From Deltaproteobacteria bacterium (GTDB lineage: Bacteria; Bdellovibrionota_C; UBA2361; J135): 27,163 bases of DNA. Position numbers and translations under genes: made by a program. The notes under the pieces are model-generated. The model saw only the letters and a program-made list of their open reading frames with translations, was not told the DNA's origin and made no database searches. The DNA lies in contig JACKAH010000022.1 of the NCBI GenBank assembly GCA_020635175.1, positions 1 to 27,163 on the forward strand, read 5' to 3'. Position 1 is the first letter of the stretch. Every line of letters starts with the position of its first letter. Below are positions 15,794 through 23,528 of this stretch, piece by piece.

Positions 15794-16834
15794 TCAGTGC
15801 AGAGCGTTGCCGATCAGAACAAGAGCAACTGAGACCAGAATTCCGATCGTTGCCTTGATCAGGTCTTTCCTGGCAAGTCTCAAGTCCTGACACAAGCTGC
15901 CCTGAGTAGGCTGAGCTGCTAAGCGAATCGCAAACTGCCTTCCGGCAAGCAAACCCAAGAAGACCCAGGTTGTGCTCATCGGTAACTTCGTATGTTCCTT
16001 GAAGTAAAGCAGCACAACTGCATAAACGACATCGACGAGCGTTGCTGCTCGGATATCGTCAGTGTCGCTTTTCTCCTCGATGATCACCTGAACCTCACCA
16101 CCGCGACTACGCATGACCATGAAGACAACTGAGGTCATGATAACGAGTGCAGTAATCAGGTAGGATGCTGACAGTTGCCGAGGTAGGAACACGGCAATGT
16201 TTGCAGTGTCATGCATCAGCCATGTGGCCCAGAGAAAGGTTGTCGAGAGCCATTGCACTGCTCTCCATCTTGCTCTGTTGTAGTGTTTATCCTGTACTAA
16301 AGGAAGCTTATATCTATGCAGCAGATACCAGCAACCAAAGGCGACAGCTAGAGCAAGGATGTATCCGAAGATACTTTGAACCAACATGCCCATCATCGAC
16401 TTCTCGGAGAAGACACTGATCAAGAGGAAGGTCGTGCTTACCGGCACACCGTACCTTGTCAGTATCAGCAGTACCAATGGAGCTAGAAGTTGTAGGTGTG
16501 TGATCGTTTCAGGGAGAGCTATCTTATCAAGCCTCCCGAAATGGATCTCTCGACCTTCACTAAACCAGCCAACCAAGTGCACCGTTATCAGCACTACTGA
16601 GATGAAGGCCCCTAGGACCCACCATGGGACCTTGCGATTGCTCGCAATAAAGGTACCAAGTGTTTGCATGCTGTCGTTGCCTATGGCAGAGCGTGCTGCC
16701 ATAGCAAAACCTAAGAGACCGGCTGCGACTGGAAATGGCTGAAGAGCCATAATTCCAATTACGCCTATTAGAACCAAACCCCAGAAGTAGGGCTCGGAGC
16801 GTGAGTTACCTGCTTGCTTCGTCGAGGTGTTCAT
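15794..16834 (-). CDS. PiT-family (inorganic phosphate transporter-like) permease, divergent
   Basis: A 346-residue polytopic protein with about ten membrane segments and the PiT inverted duplication: AIGNDSMQTLGT (50-61) with VPVSTTF (130-136) in the first half, and WLMHDTAN (205-212) with LPMSTTW (284-290) in the second. PiT proteins carry phosphate or related anions with a cation. Both signatures are altered: the first has Gln57 where NDxxN has Asn, and the second has His208 before Asp209 in place of Asn, so the substrate may differ. The gene is clearly richer in GC (about half) than its neighbours, with its own promoter, leader hairpin and terminator, which suggests acquisition. The ATG has AGG upstream. 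No phosphate regulator or PhoU-like gene is adjacent. Confidence 0.8.
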   Translation of the reverse strand: MNTSTKQAGNSRSEPYFWGLVLIGVIGIMALQPFPVAAGLLGFAMAARSAIGNDSMQTLGTFIASNRKVPWWVLGAFISVVLITVHLVGWFSEGREIHFGRLDKIALPETITHLQLLAPLVLLILTRYGVPVSTTFLLISVFSEKSMMGMLVQSIFGYILALAVAFGCWYLLHRYKLPLVQDKHYNRARWRAVQWLSTTFLWATWLMHDTANIAVFLPRQLSASYLITALVIMTSVVFMVMRSRGGEVQVIIEEKSDTDDIRAATLVDVVYAVVLLYFKEHTKLPMSTTWVFLGLLAGRQFAIRLAAQPTQGSLCQDLRLARKDLIKATIGILVSVALVLIGNALH

Positions 16835-16856
16835 CTGAGCCTACTCGTGGGGGGAG

Positions 16857-16875
16857 AGCAGCAGGACTTGCTGCT
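16857..16875 (-). promoter_or_regulatory. leader hairpin upstream of the PiT-type gene
   Basis: AGCAGCA (16857-16863) and TGCTGCT (16869-16875) form a perfect 7-bp stem with a 5-base loop, 22 bases upstream of the start codon, in the presumed 5' leader of the transporter mRNA. It is followed by a C-rich stretch. A role in mRNA stability or translational control is possible. Confidence 0.4.
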
Positions 16876-16897
16876 TGCTAGGAACGCTACTACCCAA

Positions 16898-16943
16898 ACT
16901 ACGTTGTAGTATCAGCATATGAGATTGTATCTTGATGATTCAA
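16898..16943 (-). promoter_or_regulatory. promoter and possible operator of the PiT-type gene
   Basis: On the minus strand TTGAAT (16938-16943) and TATGCT (16914-16919) are 18 bases apart, a fair sigma-70 promoter. A dyad ACTAC-GTT-GTAGT (16898-16910) lies at the expected transcription start, the usual place for a repressor site. The regulator is not in the window. Confidence 0.45.
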
Positions 16944-17006
16944 TAAGAAAGAGAACTTGAACACATTACTAGCAAAATGCTAATACAAACAAAAAACCTT
17001 TTGCTT

Positions 17007-17702
17007 ATGAAACTAAAAATTACCCTGATATCTTTATTTGTTTTACTTTTACCGTTTAGCTCCTACGCAGAAACGCAAGATGAGACAAGTTTCTGGTTAA
17101 CGCACCTGAGCAAATTCAAATTTGAAAATAATTGGCGTGCATTTACAGATCTGCAACTTCGATATCGCTCCGATGATGCTGATGATAAGTCCGAAAAAAG
17201 AACGCAGCAGTTTTTAACACGGGGAGCTTTGGGATATCAGTTTTCTCCTGCTTTTTCTTTTTACCAAGGGTTTGCAATACTAAGTAACCTTGGTCCTAAA
17301 AGAATAGAACAACGCTCCTTTCAGCAACTCTCTTATAAACATAGCATTGATCAATACCTGATAGGGCATCGAATTCGGCTTGAGCAGCGTTTCATGGAGA
17401 AGGTCTATGATGTTTCTCATCGCGCACGTTACGCATTTGATTTTATCTCTCCACTTATTCCACAGGAGGATATCTCTATTGAGGTGAGTGAGGAGGTATT
17501 TTTTAATCTGAATGATGCTGACAATGGGCCACAAACGGGTTTTGCGCAGAATCGATTATTTGTTGGACCAATCTTTAAGGTCTCTGATTCTATGAGTTTA
17601 AAGGTAGGCTATCTGAATCAATTCTCGGATCGTCATGCTCGTTCTAATACCTCAAATCATGTACTTAACTTTGCCATCTCAAATAGCTTTGATTTTAGTT
17701 AG
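17007..17702 (+). CDS. DUF2490 outer-membrane beta-barrel-like protein
   Basis: About 231 residues from this ATG, which gives a clean signal peptide (MKLK, hydrophobic core, SSYA/ET); an in-frame ATG ten codons earlier (16977) adds a non-hydrophobic extension and neither has a good ribosome site. The mature part shows the DUF2490 pattern: FWLTHLSKF at the start, repeated short amphipathic strands, QQLSYKHSI, HRIRLEQRF, SHRARYAF, and AQNRLFVGPIF with a GYLNQF strand near the end. It ends in Phe-Asp-Phe-Ser, near the aromatic C-terminus common in barrels. DUF2490 proteins are of unknown function and presumed outer-membrane barrels. It converges on the lipoprotein gene. Confidence 0.75.
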   Translation: MKLKITLISLFVLLLPFSSYAETQDETSFWLTHLSKFKFENNWRAFTDLQLRYRSDDADDKSEKRTQQFLTRGALGYQFSPAFSFYQGFAILSNLGPKRIEQRSFQQLSYKHSIDQYLIGHRIRLEQRFMEKVYDVSHRARYAFDFISPLIPQEDISIEVSEEVFFNLNDADNGPQTGFAQNRLFVGPIFKVSDSMSLKVGYLNQFSDRHARSNTSNHVLNFAISNSFDFS

Positions 17703-17713
17703 AGCGCTTTTAG

Positions 17714-17730
17714 CAAAAATACTATTTTTG
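17714..17730. terminator. AT-rich palindrome between convergent genes
   Basis: CAAAAATA and TATTTTTG flank a single base between the stops of the DUF2490 gene (+) and the lipoprotein gene (-). It runs into the end of the lipoprotein gene. Either strand would give a stem with T-rich 3' arm, so it may work as a weak two-way terminator, but the stem has little GC. Confidence 0.3.
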
Positions 17731-18186
17731 TGGATTTAGTTTGATAATGCTGCTTGGTGACGAGGTTACTCCGTCTTTAATCGCTGAGATGGTAATATAA
17801 ACAGTTTTATTCACAGGTATGTTTGTAAGAATGTATTTATAAACATCGCCATAGTTAGAGTCTGAAACAATCTGTAGCTCGCTTACCTTTAGCTTAATGC
17901 GTTGTGTTAGAATATTCTTGCTGTAGCCATAGTGAATTAGGTAACCGTCAACAGCATCCTGTGGAACTTTCCAGGTTAAGCGTACTTCATCAACGATCTC
18001 TTGTTGTTCGACATTCTTTTGAACAGGCTCTGTGATTGGAACAGATGTAGTTTGTGTCGGAATCTGCTCCTCTAGCGGAATTAGCGGCTGGTCGGTTGTA
18101 ATATCATCCTCAGAACTCAGCACACTACAACCCGTAAGTAGTAGGGCATGGCCAACAAGGCAGTATTTAATCAGCTTTTTGTTCAC
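17722..18186 (-). CDS. lipoprotein with a fibronectin type III-like domain
   Basis: A 154-residue protein with a lipoprotein signal peptide and lipobox LLTG-Cys20. A Thr/Pro/Gln-rich spacer (about 25-65) leads to a domain at about 66-154 that reads like fibronectin type III: VRLTWKVPQDAVDGYLIHYG, then YKYILTNIPVNKTVYITISA and SSPSSII. Such domains bind proteins or glycans. Asp21 does not follow the Cys (it is Ser21), so outer-membrane sorting is likely. The start is GTG. A perfect -10 box lies just upstream. Confidence 0.72.
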   Translation of the reverse strand: MNKKLIKYCLVGHALLLTGCSVLSSEDDITTDQPLIPLEEQIPTQTTSVPITEPVQKNVEQQEIVDEVRLTWKVPQDAVDGYLIHYGYSKNILTQRIKLKVSELQIVSDSNYGDVYKYILTNIPVNKTVYITISAIKDGVTSSPSSIIKLNPQK

Positions 18187-18204
18187 GTGACTCGTTTTCT
18201 TTAC

Positions 18205-18210
18205 ATTATA
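18205..18210 (-). promoter_or_regulatory. -10 box of the lipoprotein gene
   Basis: Minus-strand TATAAT 19 bases upstream of the GTG start. The -35 region (around 18228-18233, TAGTTA) is weak. The leader would be only about a dozen bases. Confidence 0.45.
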
Positions 18211-18368
18211 CGTGCTAGCTCAGTGACTAACTAGTTATTAGATATCTAGATAGCTCCAAACGATAAATGGATTTACAAAAACAGCGTTTCTTTTTGAATC
18301 TGTTTTAAGCTTAAAAGAATCTAAGCTTACAAGAGGGCTATACTAAATAAATTTGTGTGACAGGTTTT

Positions 18369-18653
18369 ATGAGAACTAGCGAATATTATGAGATAGAGCA
18401 GGATCAGAGACGTATTGCTAAGGTTCTTAACAGACTTGAGTCTAGATTAGAGGAAGACTCTGCTGCTTCAATTCAGTTTGAAGATGTTGCATTTCAGTTA
18501 GCAGATTTAAGGGAGCGCATAGAGCAGCTTCATTCTAAGCGCAGTCGTTCAGACAATGTCTACTTCTGGATGATAGTTATGCTTACTTTTACGACACTTT
18601 TAGCAGTAGCGTATATCGCAACTCAGTTAATGGTAGGTTCTACTGTTCTATGA
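18369..18653 (+). CDS. small coiled-coil single-pass membrane protein (function unknown)
   Basis: 94 residues from this ATG, which has AGG four bases upstream; the GTG four codons earlier (18357) is an alternative without a ribosome site. The N-terminal 60 residues are charged helix with heptad-like spacing (LNRLESRLEE, LADLRERIEQL), followed by a basic patch (SKRSRS) and one membrane segment at about 64-86 ending close to the C-terminus. The tail-anchored layout with the helix inside fits the positive-inside rule. Not recognised. Its last codons overlap the convergent basic-protein gene. Confidence 0.6.
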   Translation: MRTSEYYEIEQDQRRIAKVLNRLESRLEEDSAASIQFEDVAFQLADLRERIEQLHSKRSRSDNVYFWMIVMLTFTTLLAVAYIATQLMVGSTVL

Positions 18654-18773
18654 AGCAGTAGTAGCTGCAGCTTCTTTTCTGCGCTTAAGTTCCATACTCT
18701 TGTTACGCTTCTGACGCATTTTTTCATCGCGTCTGTTTCGCTTTGCTTTTGTCTTTTTTGAATTCGATGCCAT
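18648..18773 (-). CDS. 41-residue very basic small protein
   Basis: An ATG at 18771-18773 opens a 42-codon frame ending in TAG at 18648-18650. The product starts MASNSKKTKAKRNRRDEKMR and ends KEAAATTAS; about 40% of residues are Lys or Arg, with no hydrophobic core. It looks like a nucleic-acid-binding peptide, similar in character to small ribosome- or RNA-associated basic proteins. The strand shows codon-like composition and the frame fills the gap between the convergent membrane protein gene (6-base overlap) and the ABC operon. Its ribosome site is weak. It is short, so chance cannot be excluded. Confidence 0.55.
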   Translation of the reverse strand: MASNSKKTKAKRNRRDEKMRQKRNKSMELKRRKEAAATTAS

Positions 18774-18943
18774 GTTGCTTATATTTCTCTTATAGCGTTG
18801 AGCGCTAAAAGTTAGCGAAAACAGGATATTAAGTCAACTTTTGAAATTTCAGCTAATCTTGCGCACCCGTTTGATTTTTGGCAAATATACTCAATGTCAC
18901 ACATTTAGTGATAGCATTTCAGTAAAATCTGCAAGGAGTTGAA

Positions 18944-19690
18944 ATGATTAAAGTAATGAACCTTGAGAAACGCTTTGGAGATGTTACTGTGGTTTCAGGC
19001 GTGTCTTTTGAGGCTGAAAGAGGTGATATCCTAGGCTTCTTAGGACCTAATGGTGCCGGCAAGACCACAACCATGCGTATGCTGGTAACTTTCTTACCCC
19101 CAACAAGCGGAACTGCGGAGGTCGCAGGATATGACATTCTTAGAGAATCGGCAGAAGTTAGGAAAAGGCTGGGTTACCTCCCAGAAAATCCTCCTCTATA
19201 TAATGAAATGCGCGTAACTGAGTATCTTAAGTTTATGGGAGAGATAAAGGGTGTCAGCTCAGAGGAACTTAAATCTCGAATTCCCGATCTAGTAGATATA
19301 TGTGCACTTTCTGGTGTAGCTAATAAGTTGTGCGGGCATCTTTCAAAAGGGTTTCGTCAACGGGTAGGCTTAGCTCAAGCTTTGATCCACAACCCTGATG
19401 TTATCATTTTAGATGAGCCAACTAGTGGACTTGATCCTGTTCAGATTATTGAGATTCGAAAATTGATCTCAAGCCTTGCTGAAAGTCATACTGTCGTCTT
19501 GAGTACGCATATTTTACCTGAGGTAACAGAGGTCTGTAATAAGGTTGTGATTTTAAGTGCAGGGAAAGTTGCTCTTGAGAGTGACTTAGAGGAGTTATTA
19601 CAAGACAGAACACTGGAAGAGGTCTTTATGGAGTCTATTGCGCTCGATACGAGTCGTCATTCAGGTTCAGAGCAGGTAGCAATTCAATAA
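18944..19690 (+). CDS. ABC transporter ATP-binding protein, GldA type
   Basis: A 248-residue ATPase subunit. Walker A GPNGAGKTT (34-42), the family's PENPPLY in the Q-loop region (81-87), signature LSKGF (133-137), Walker B VIILDEP (153-159) and H-loop His189 are all present, so ATP hydrolysis should be intact. It is closest in pattern to the ATPases of Gld-type and other ABC-2 exporters. First gene of the operon, with AAGGAG five bases from the ATG; the GldF-like permease follows after 16 bases. In gliding Bacteroidota the homologues support gliding, but in other groups the same set occurs without gliding and its cargo is unknown. Confidence 0.9.
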   Translation: MIKVMNLEKRFGDVTVVSGVSFEAERGDILGFLGPNGAGKTTTMRMLVTFLPPTSGTAEVAGYDILRESAEVRKRLGYLPENPPLYNEMRVTEYLKFMGEIKGVSSEELKSRIPDLVDICALSGVANKLCGHLSKGFRQRVGLAQALIHNPDVIILDEPTSGLDPVQIIEIRKLISSLAESHTVVLSTHILPEVTEVCNKVVILSAGKVALESDLEELLQDRTLEEVFMESIALDTSRHSGSEQVAIQ

Positions 19691-19706
19691 AATTCTGGAG
19701 GTACAC

Positions 19707-20492
19707 ATGTCAGGATGTGTCAAAAATATTTATGCTATTTTCAAAAGAGAGATGCTGGCATTTTTTGTGTCGCCGATTGCGTACATAGTAATAACGGGGT
19801 TTATCTTTCTATGCGCCTACTTCTTTTATAACTTTCTGGGCTACTACGATTTAGTCTTACAGCAGTACGCTGCAATGCCGTACCAAATGAACAAGCAGCT
19901 ACCTAGTATGAATGAATTCGTTGTTGCGCGTTATTACTACACATTGATGGTTATTCTAGTTTTCATGATTCCGATGTTAACAATGCGTTTGATTGCAGAG
20001 GAAAAGAGAACTGGAACTTTCGAGTTGTTGGCAATTTCTCCGCTTAGTGTAACAGAGATAGTTCTAGGTAAGTTTTTTGGTGTAAGCTTTGTTGTTATCG
20101 TGATGTTGCTTTTGGCGTTCTTGTTCCCATGCCTGCTCTACATTTACGGTCAGATTGAGTTCATGCCTATGCTTACTGGTTTGATAGGAATGATTCTTTA
20201 TGCTTTAGGATTTGTTGCAATCGGTATGGCGATAAGTTCATTTACTTCAAACCAGATGGTTGCTGCGATCAGCAGCATGGTCGTTTTGCTTTTGTTGTAC
20301 ATGATTAACTCGCCTGCTGAATCTGTCGGTGGATCTATCGGTGAGCTTTTAAAATATCTTTCTCCTTCTGAGCAGGTCGTCGATATGCTGCTAGGAGTGG
20401 TTCAACTTAAAACTGTTATATATTTTGTGAGTGTCATTCTCTTTGGAATCTTTCTGTCTCAAAGAGCACTTGAAGCACAACGTTGGAGGTAG
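19707..20492 (+). CDS. ABC-2 type permease, GldF type
   Basis: A 261-residue membrane protein with six hydrophobic segments (about 17-40, 75-95, 113-137, 142-166, 173-197 and 228-250). MRLIAEEKRTGTFELLAISP (92-111) between the second and third segments is the cytoplasmic coupling motif typical of ABC-2 permeases. GGAGG sits six bases before the ATG. It should form the membrane channel with the GldA-like ATPase upstream; the GldG-like gene starts three bases after its stop. Confidence 0.88.
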   Translation: MSGCVKNIYAIFKREMLAFFVSPIAYIVITGFIFLCAYFFYNFLGYYDLVLQQYAAMPYQMNKQLPSMNEFVVARYYYTLMVILVFMIPMLTMRLIAEEKRTGTFELLAISPLSVTEIVLGKFFGVSFVVIVMLLLAFLFPCLLYIYGQIEFMPMLTGLIGMILYALGFVAIGMAISSFTSNQMVAAISSMVVLLLLYMINSPAESVGGSIGELLKYLSPSEQVVDMLLGVVQLKTVIYFVSVILFGIFLSQRALEAQRWR

Positions 20493-20495
20493 AAA

Positions 20496-22076
20496 ATGTC
20501 TGATAAGTGGATCCGTTTTCTAGCATTACTTGGTCTAGTTATTCTTCTATTTGGAATAATTGGCGGCTTTTTTATAGGGCATACTCATCCAATTATGCTC
20601 AGCCACATGATTGTAGGTATCCTATGTCTTGCTGCTTGGTACCTGCTTTATGGGATGAAAAACGCTGGAAGTGCGACGAAGGTTATAACTGGCAGGCGTT
20701 CTCGTTTTGGAGTAAATGCAGTCTTATATGGAACGGTCTTTCTTGGGATCCTTGCATGTATCAACTGGATTGGGACAAACGAAAAATATAATCTGCGTTG
20801 GGACTTTACAGAAGAGGGAGTTTTTAGCTTATCGGATCAATCGATAAAAGCTGTCGAAAATTTGAAGAAGCCACTTAAGCTTGTAGCCTTTAATGTCGGT
20901 GGTGGTGATCCAAGCAGCTTTGATTTAGTGAAACTCTATGACTATCAATCAGAAAAAGTAAAAGTTGAAATAGTTGATCCTAACGCTAAGCCTCATCTCG
21001 TAGAGAAATACGGAATGAAGCAGGGTAATGTGCTTTATCTAGGTTATGGTGACGAAAACCAACTTGAGGGAGAGAGTCGGGTTAATGATCTAACTGAAAA
21101 CACAATTACAAATGCCATCTTAAAATTAACAAAGGGTGCAGCTAAAAAGGTTTACTATCTAGTTGGACAGGATGAGCCAAGCCTAGAGGATGGAAGCAAG
21201 CAGGGATTTCTAGCATTTGCAGAGGCAATTCGGGATGAGCATATTAACATTGAACCACTAGCGCTAGCTCAGGCTGGAAAAGTTCCTGAAGATGCAGCAG
21301 CAGTTATCGTTGTCGCACCTAAAAAGCCGATGTTTCCTGAAGAAAAGGAAGCTTTGATAAAGTATGGCGATAACGGTGGTAAATTGCTTTTAATGAAAGA
21401 GCCTACCTACCCAAATACGTCTACAGATGTAGTTGAGATAGCCTCACATTATGGAATTGAAGTGCGAGATGATCTTGTACTAGATGCAGTTACTCGACTT
21501 TTTGCTGGACCTTCAATGGCTGTTCAGTTTGTGGCTTCAGCTTATGAACCTCACCCTATTACAATGGCCTTACCACAAAGAGATAAGCCAATTCTAAATA
21601 TGGCATCTTCTGTTACTGTAAAAAGCGACGCGCCAAAAGATGCTACCTATACAGAGATTATCAAAACTAGTGATAAAGGTTGGGGAGAAACGGATCTAAA
21701 AACAATTTTTACTCAAAGTGATCCTACGGTTAGTTTTGACAGTAGTGATGTTACTGGCCCGCTTTCTTTAGCTGTTGCGTATGAATCGAAAGCTGAAGAG
21801 GGAAAGAGTCCAACAAGATTATTGGTTTTTGGTGATACGGATTGGGCATCAAACAGTTTCATTCAGTTCTCTGTGCATAGAGATCTTTTATTGAATTCAA
21901 TTAACTGGTTGATAGGTGAGGTTAGCAACATCACTATTCGTCCAAAGAAATTCAAGGCTAACTACCAGCGACTCCCAAGAGAGACCTTTTACATTATATT
22001 AGGTTCAGGTTTCTTTGTTCCTGAATTAATCCTAATTCTAGGACTGGTGATTTGGTGGAGAAGGAAAACCAGCTAA
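20496..22076 (+). CDS. GldG-type ABC transporter auxiliary protein
   Basis: A 526-residue protein of the ABC_transp_aux (GldG) family. Three hydrophobic segments near the N-terminus (about 7-29, 33-52, 72-91) and one at the C-terminus (498-521) hold a large extracytoplasmic domain, which contains the family pattern DFTEEGVFSLSDQSIKAVENL (101-121; first half shows the conserved T..g.fsLS..t). The domain recalls an intraflagellar-transport-like fold and probably senses or positions the exporter's substrate. GGAGG lies six bases before the ATG. The C-terminus ends in WWRRK, so it returns to the cytoplasm. Confidence 0.85.
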   Translation: MSDKWIRFLALLGLVILLFGIIGGFFIGHTHPIMLSHMIVGILCLAAWYLLYGMKNAGSATKVITGRRSRFGVNAVLYGTVFLGILACINWIGTNEKYNLRWDFTEEGVFSLSDQSIKAVENLKKPLKLVAFNVGGGDPSSFDLVKLYDYQSEKVKVEIVDPNAKPHLVEKYGMKQGNVLYLGYGDENQLEGESRVNDLTENTITNAILKLTKGAAKKVYYLVGQDEPSLEDGSKQGFLAFAEAIRDEHINIEPLALAQAGKVPEDAAAVIVVAPKKPMFPEEKEALIKYGDNGGKLLLMKEPTYPNTSTDVVEIASHYGIEVRDDLVLDAVTRLFAGPSMAVQFVASAYEPHPITMALPQRDKPILNMASSVTVKSDAPKDATYTEIIKTSDKGWGETDLKTIFTQSDPTVSFDSSDVTGPLSLAVAYESKAEEGKSPTRLLVFGDTDWASNSFIQFSVHRDLLLNSINWLIGEVSNITIRPKKFKANYQRLPRETFYIILGSGFFVPELILILGLVIWWRRKTS

Positions 22077-22088
22077 GGGAGGTTGTAG

Positions 22089-23498
22089 ATGAGTCTAAAA
22101 AAAACATTAGTTCTCGCTATCTTCTTAGTTGGGATTATTAGCTACATTCAGTATGTAGAACTTCCTTCTCAGCGCGCAGAAGAACAGAAAGGGATCTTAT
22201 TTAAAGAGATTAGTAAATCTGACATTGCTCAGATCGACATCAAAAATTCATCTGATACTATTCACTTAACAAAAGATTCTGATTGGAGAGTTGAAACTCC
22301 AGGAAGTGATCTTGTTGACTTAGGAGCAGTTGATTCTCTGCTGGGTTCGATTATGAACTTGGACGTGAGCACTAGCATCCCTAAGGAGGAAATAGAGGCG
22401 GATCTTTCTATTTATGGTTTAGAAAAGCCTGAAGCTTCGATTACTGTTTCTGCGAAAGGTAAGGCGACAGAAATTGCCTTTGGAAAACTAAATAGCTTTC
22501 TTGATAAGCGCTACATTCAGTACGGTGACACTAGAAATGTTTCATTAGTAACCGATCAGCTCTACAGCGCCGTAACGAAATCAAAGGATGACTATCGTGA
22601 TAGGACGCCAATTGAGTTTAGCGCTCAGGATATAAGGCAGATCTTAATTTTAGCTGACAATGTTGAGTACGTTTTTGTTCGCGATAGTGATTCATCGTGG
22701 CGATCGGTAAAACCGACTGAGGCTACATTGAGTGAGGCAGCCGTCAATGAACTATTACGCAATGTAAAGAATCTTACAGCAGCGGCTTTTATCGATCCAA
22801 AAGATGCTAGCTCTACTCTCAATCCTAAGGATTACGGAATTGGTGATAAAAGTTATGTAACGATGAACTTAGCTTTGGGATCCTCAGAAGAAGAAAAACA
22901 GCTTAAGCTTAATATCGGTAAGAAGAAGAAAGATAACCATGAATTCTTTTATACCTTTGATAACCAACGCAGTATCTTTGCCTTAGCTTCAGATCCTAAA
23001 CCTCAGCTGGTTAAGCCGGTTGTTGAACTACGGGAGAAGCAGTTGTTTAGATTTTCAACAGACAATGCCGTCAAAGTTAGTTTTGTCTATAAAGAAGAGC
23101 TTCCAGAGCTAACACTTGATAAGAGCGCTAAGCCTGCTGAGTCGATTTGGCTTGTTAATCACAAAATAGCTGATGATGTTTTTGTAAATGAAATTTTAAA
23201 AAATCTCTCTAATTTAACAGCAGATTCTTTTCCAAAATCTCAAGATGATCTTGGTTTCGATCCACCAACTTTGGCTGTAACGGTGACAATTAGAGAAGAT
23301 AAGGATACGGTTTCTGAGAAGGTGCTTTTAATTGGCAAGAGTATTGATAAAACGAAAGAGGAGAAGCGCTATTACGCAATAGTAAAAGGTACAAATGAGC
23401 CATTTATTATTTCAGAGCAGTCATTTAAGAGAATTCGTGCACGAGAAGAAACGCTTGTAAAACCTCAGGATAAATCTGAGAATGATACTAATTCATAA
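22089..23498 (+). CDS. DUF4340 domain membrane-anchored protein
   Basis: A 469-residue protein with a single N-terminal anchor (about 5-22) and a long periplasmic part. It contains repeated DUF4340-like blocks, each with a WRVETP or WRSVKP strand, an LLGSIMNLDVS or LLRNVKNLTAA helix, then a YGLEKPEASITV or YGIGDKSYVTM turn and an IAFGK or LNIGK strand; a third, weaker copy is near 345-440. DUF4340 genes commonly follow GldG-type genes. GGGAGG is six bases from the ATG. It probably works as a periplasmic partner of the transporter; function is unknown. Confidence 0.82.
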   Translation: MSLKKTLVLAIFLVGIISYIQYVELPSQRAEEQKGILFKEISKSDIAQIDIKNSSDTIHLTKDSDWRVETPGSDLVDLGAVDSLLGSIMNLDVSTSIPKEEIEADLSIYGLEKPEASITVSAKGKATEIAFGKLNSFLDKRYIQYGDTRNVSLVTDQLYSAVTKSKDDYRDRTPIEFSAQDIRQILILADNVEYVFVRDSDSSWRSVKPTEATLSEAAVNELLRNVKNLTAAAFIDPKDASSTLNPKDYGIGDKSYVTMNLALGSSEEEKQLKLNIGKKKKDNHEFFYTFDNQRSIFALASDPKPQLVKPVVELREKQLFRFSTDNAVKVSFVYKEELPELTLDKSAKPAESIWLVNHKIADDVFVNEILKNLSNLTADSFPKSQDDLGFDPPTLAVTVTIREDKDTVSEKVLLIGKSIDKTKEEKRYYAIVKGTNEPFIISEQSFKRIRAREETLVKPQDKSENDTNS

Positions 23499-23528
23499 GA
23501 TTAGTTACTGAAGAATTGAGAGAATTTT

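Noticed and set aside
16165..16742. Plus-strand frames inside the PiT-type gene
   Set aside because: They are antisense to a gene with clear membrane segments and PiT motifs and show no domain of their own.
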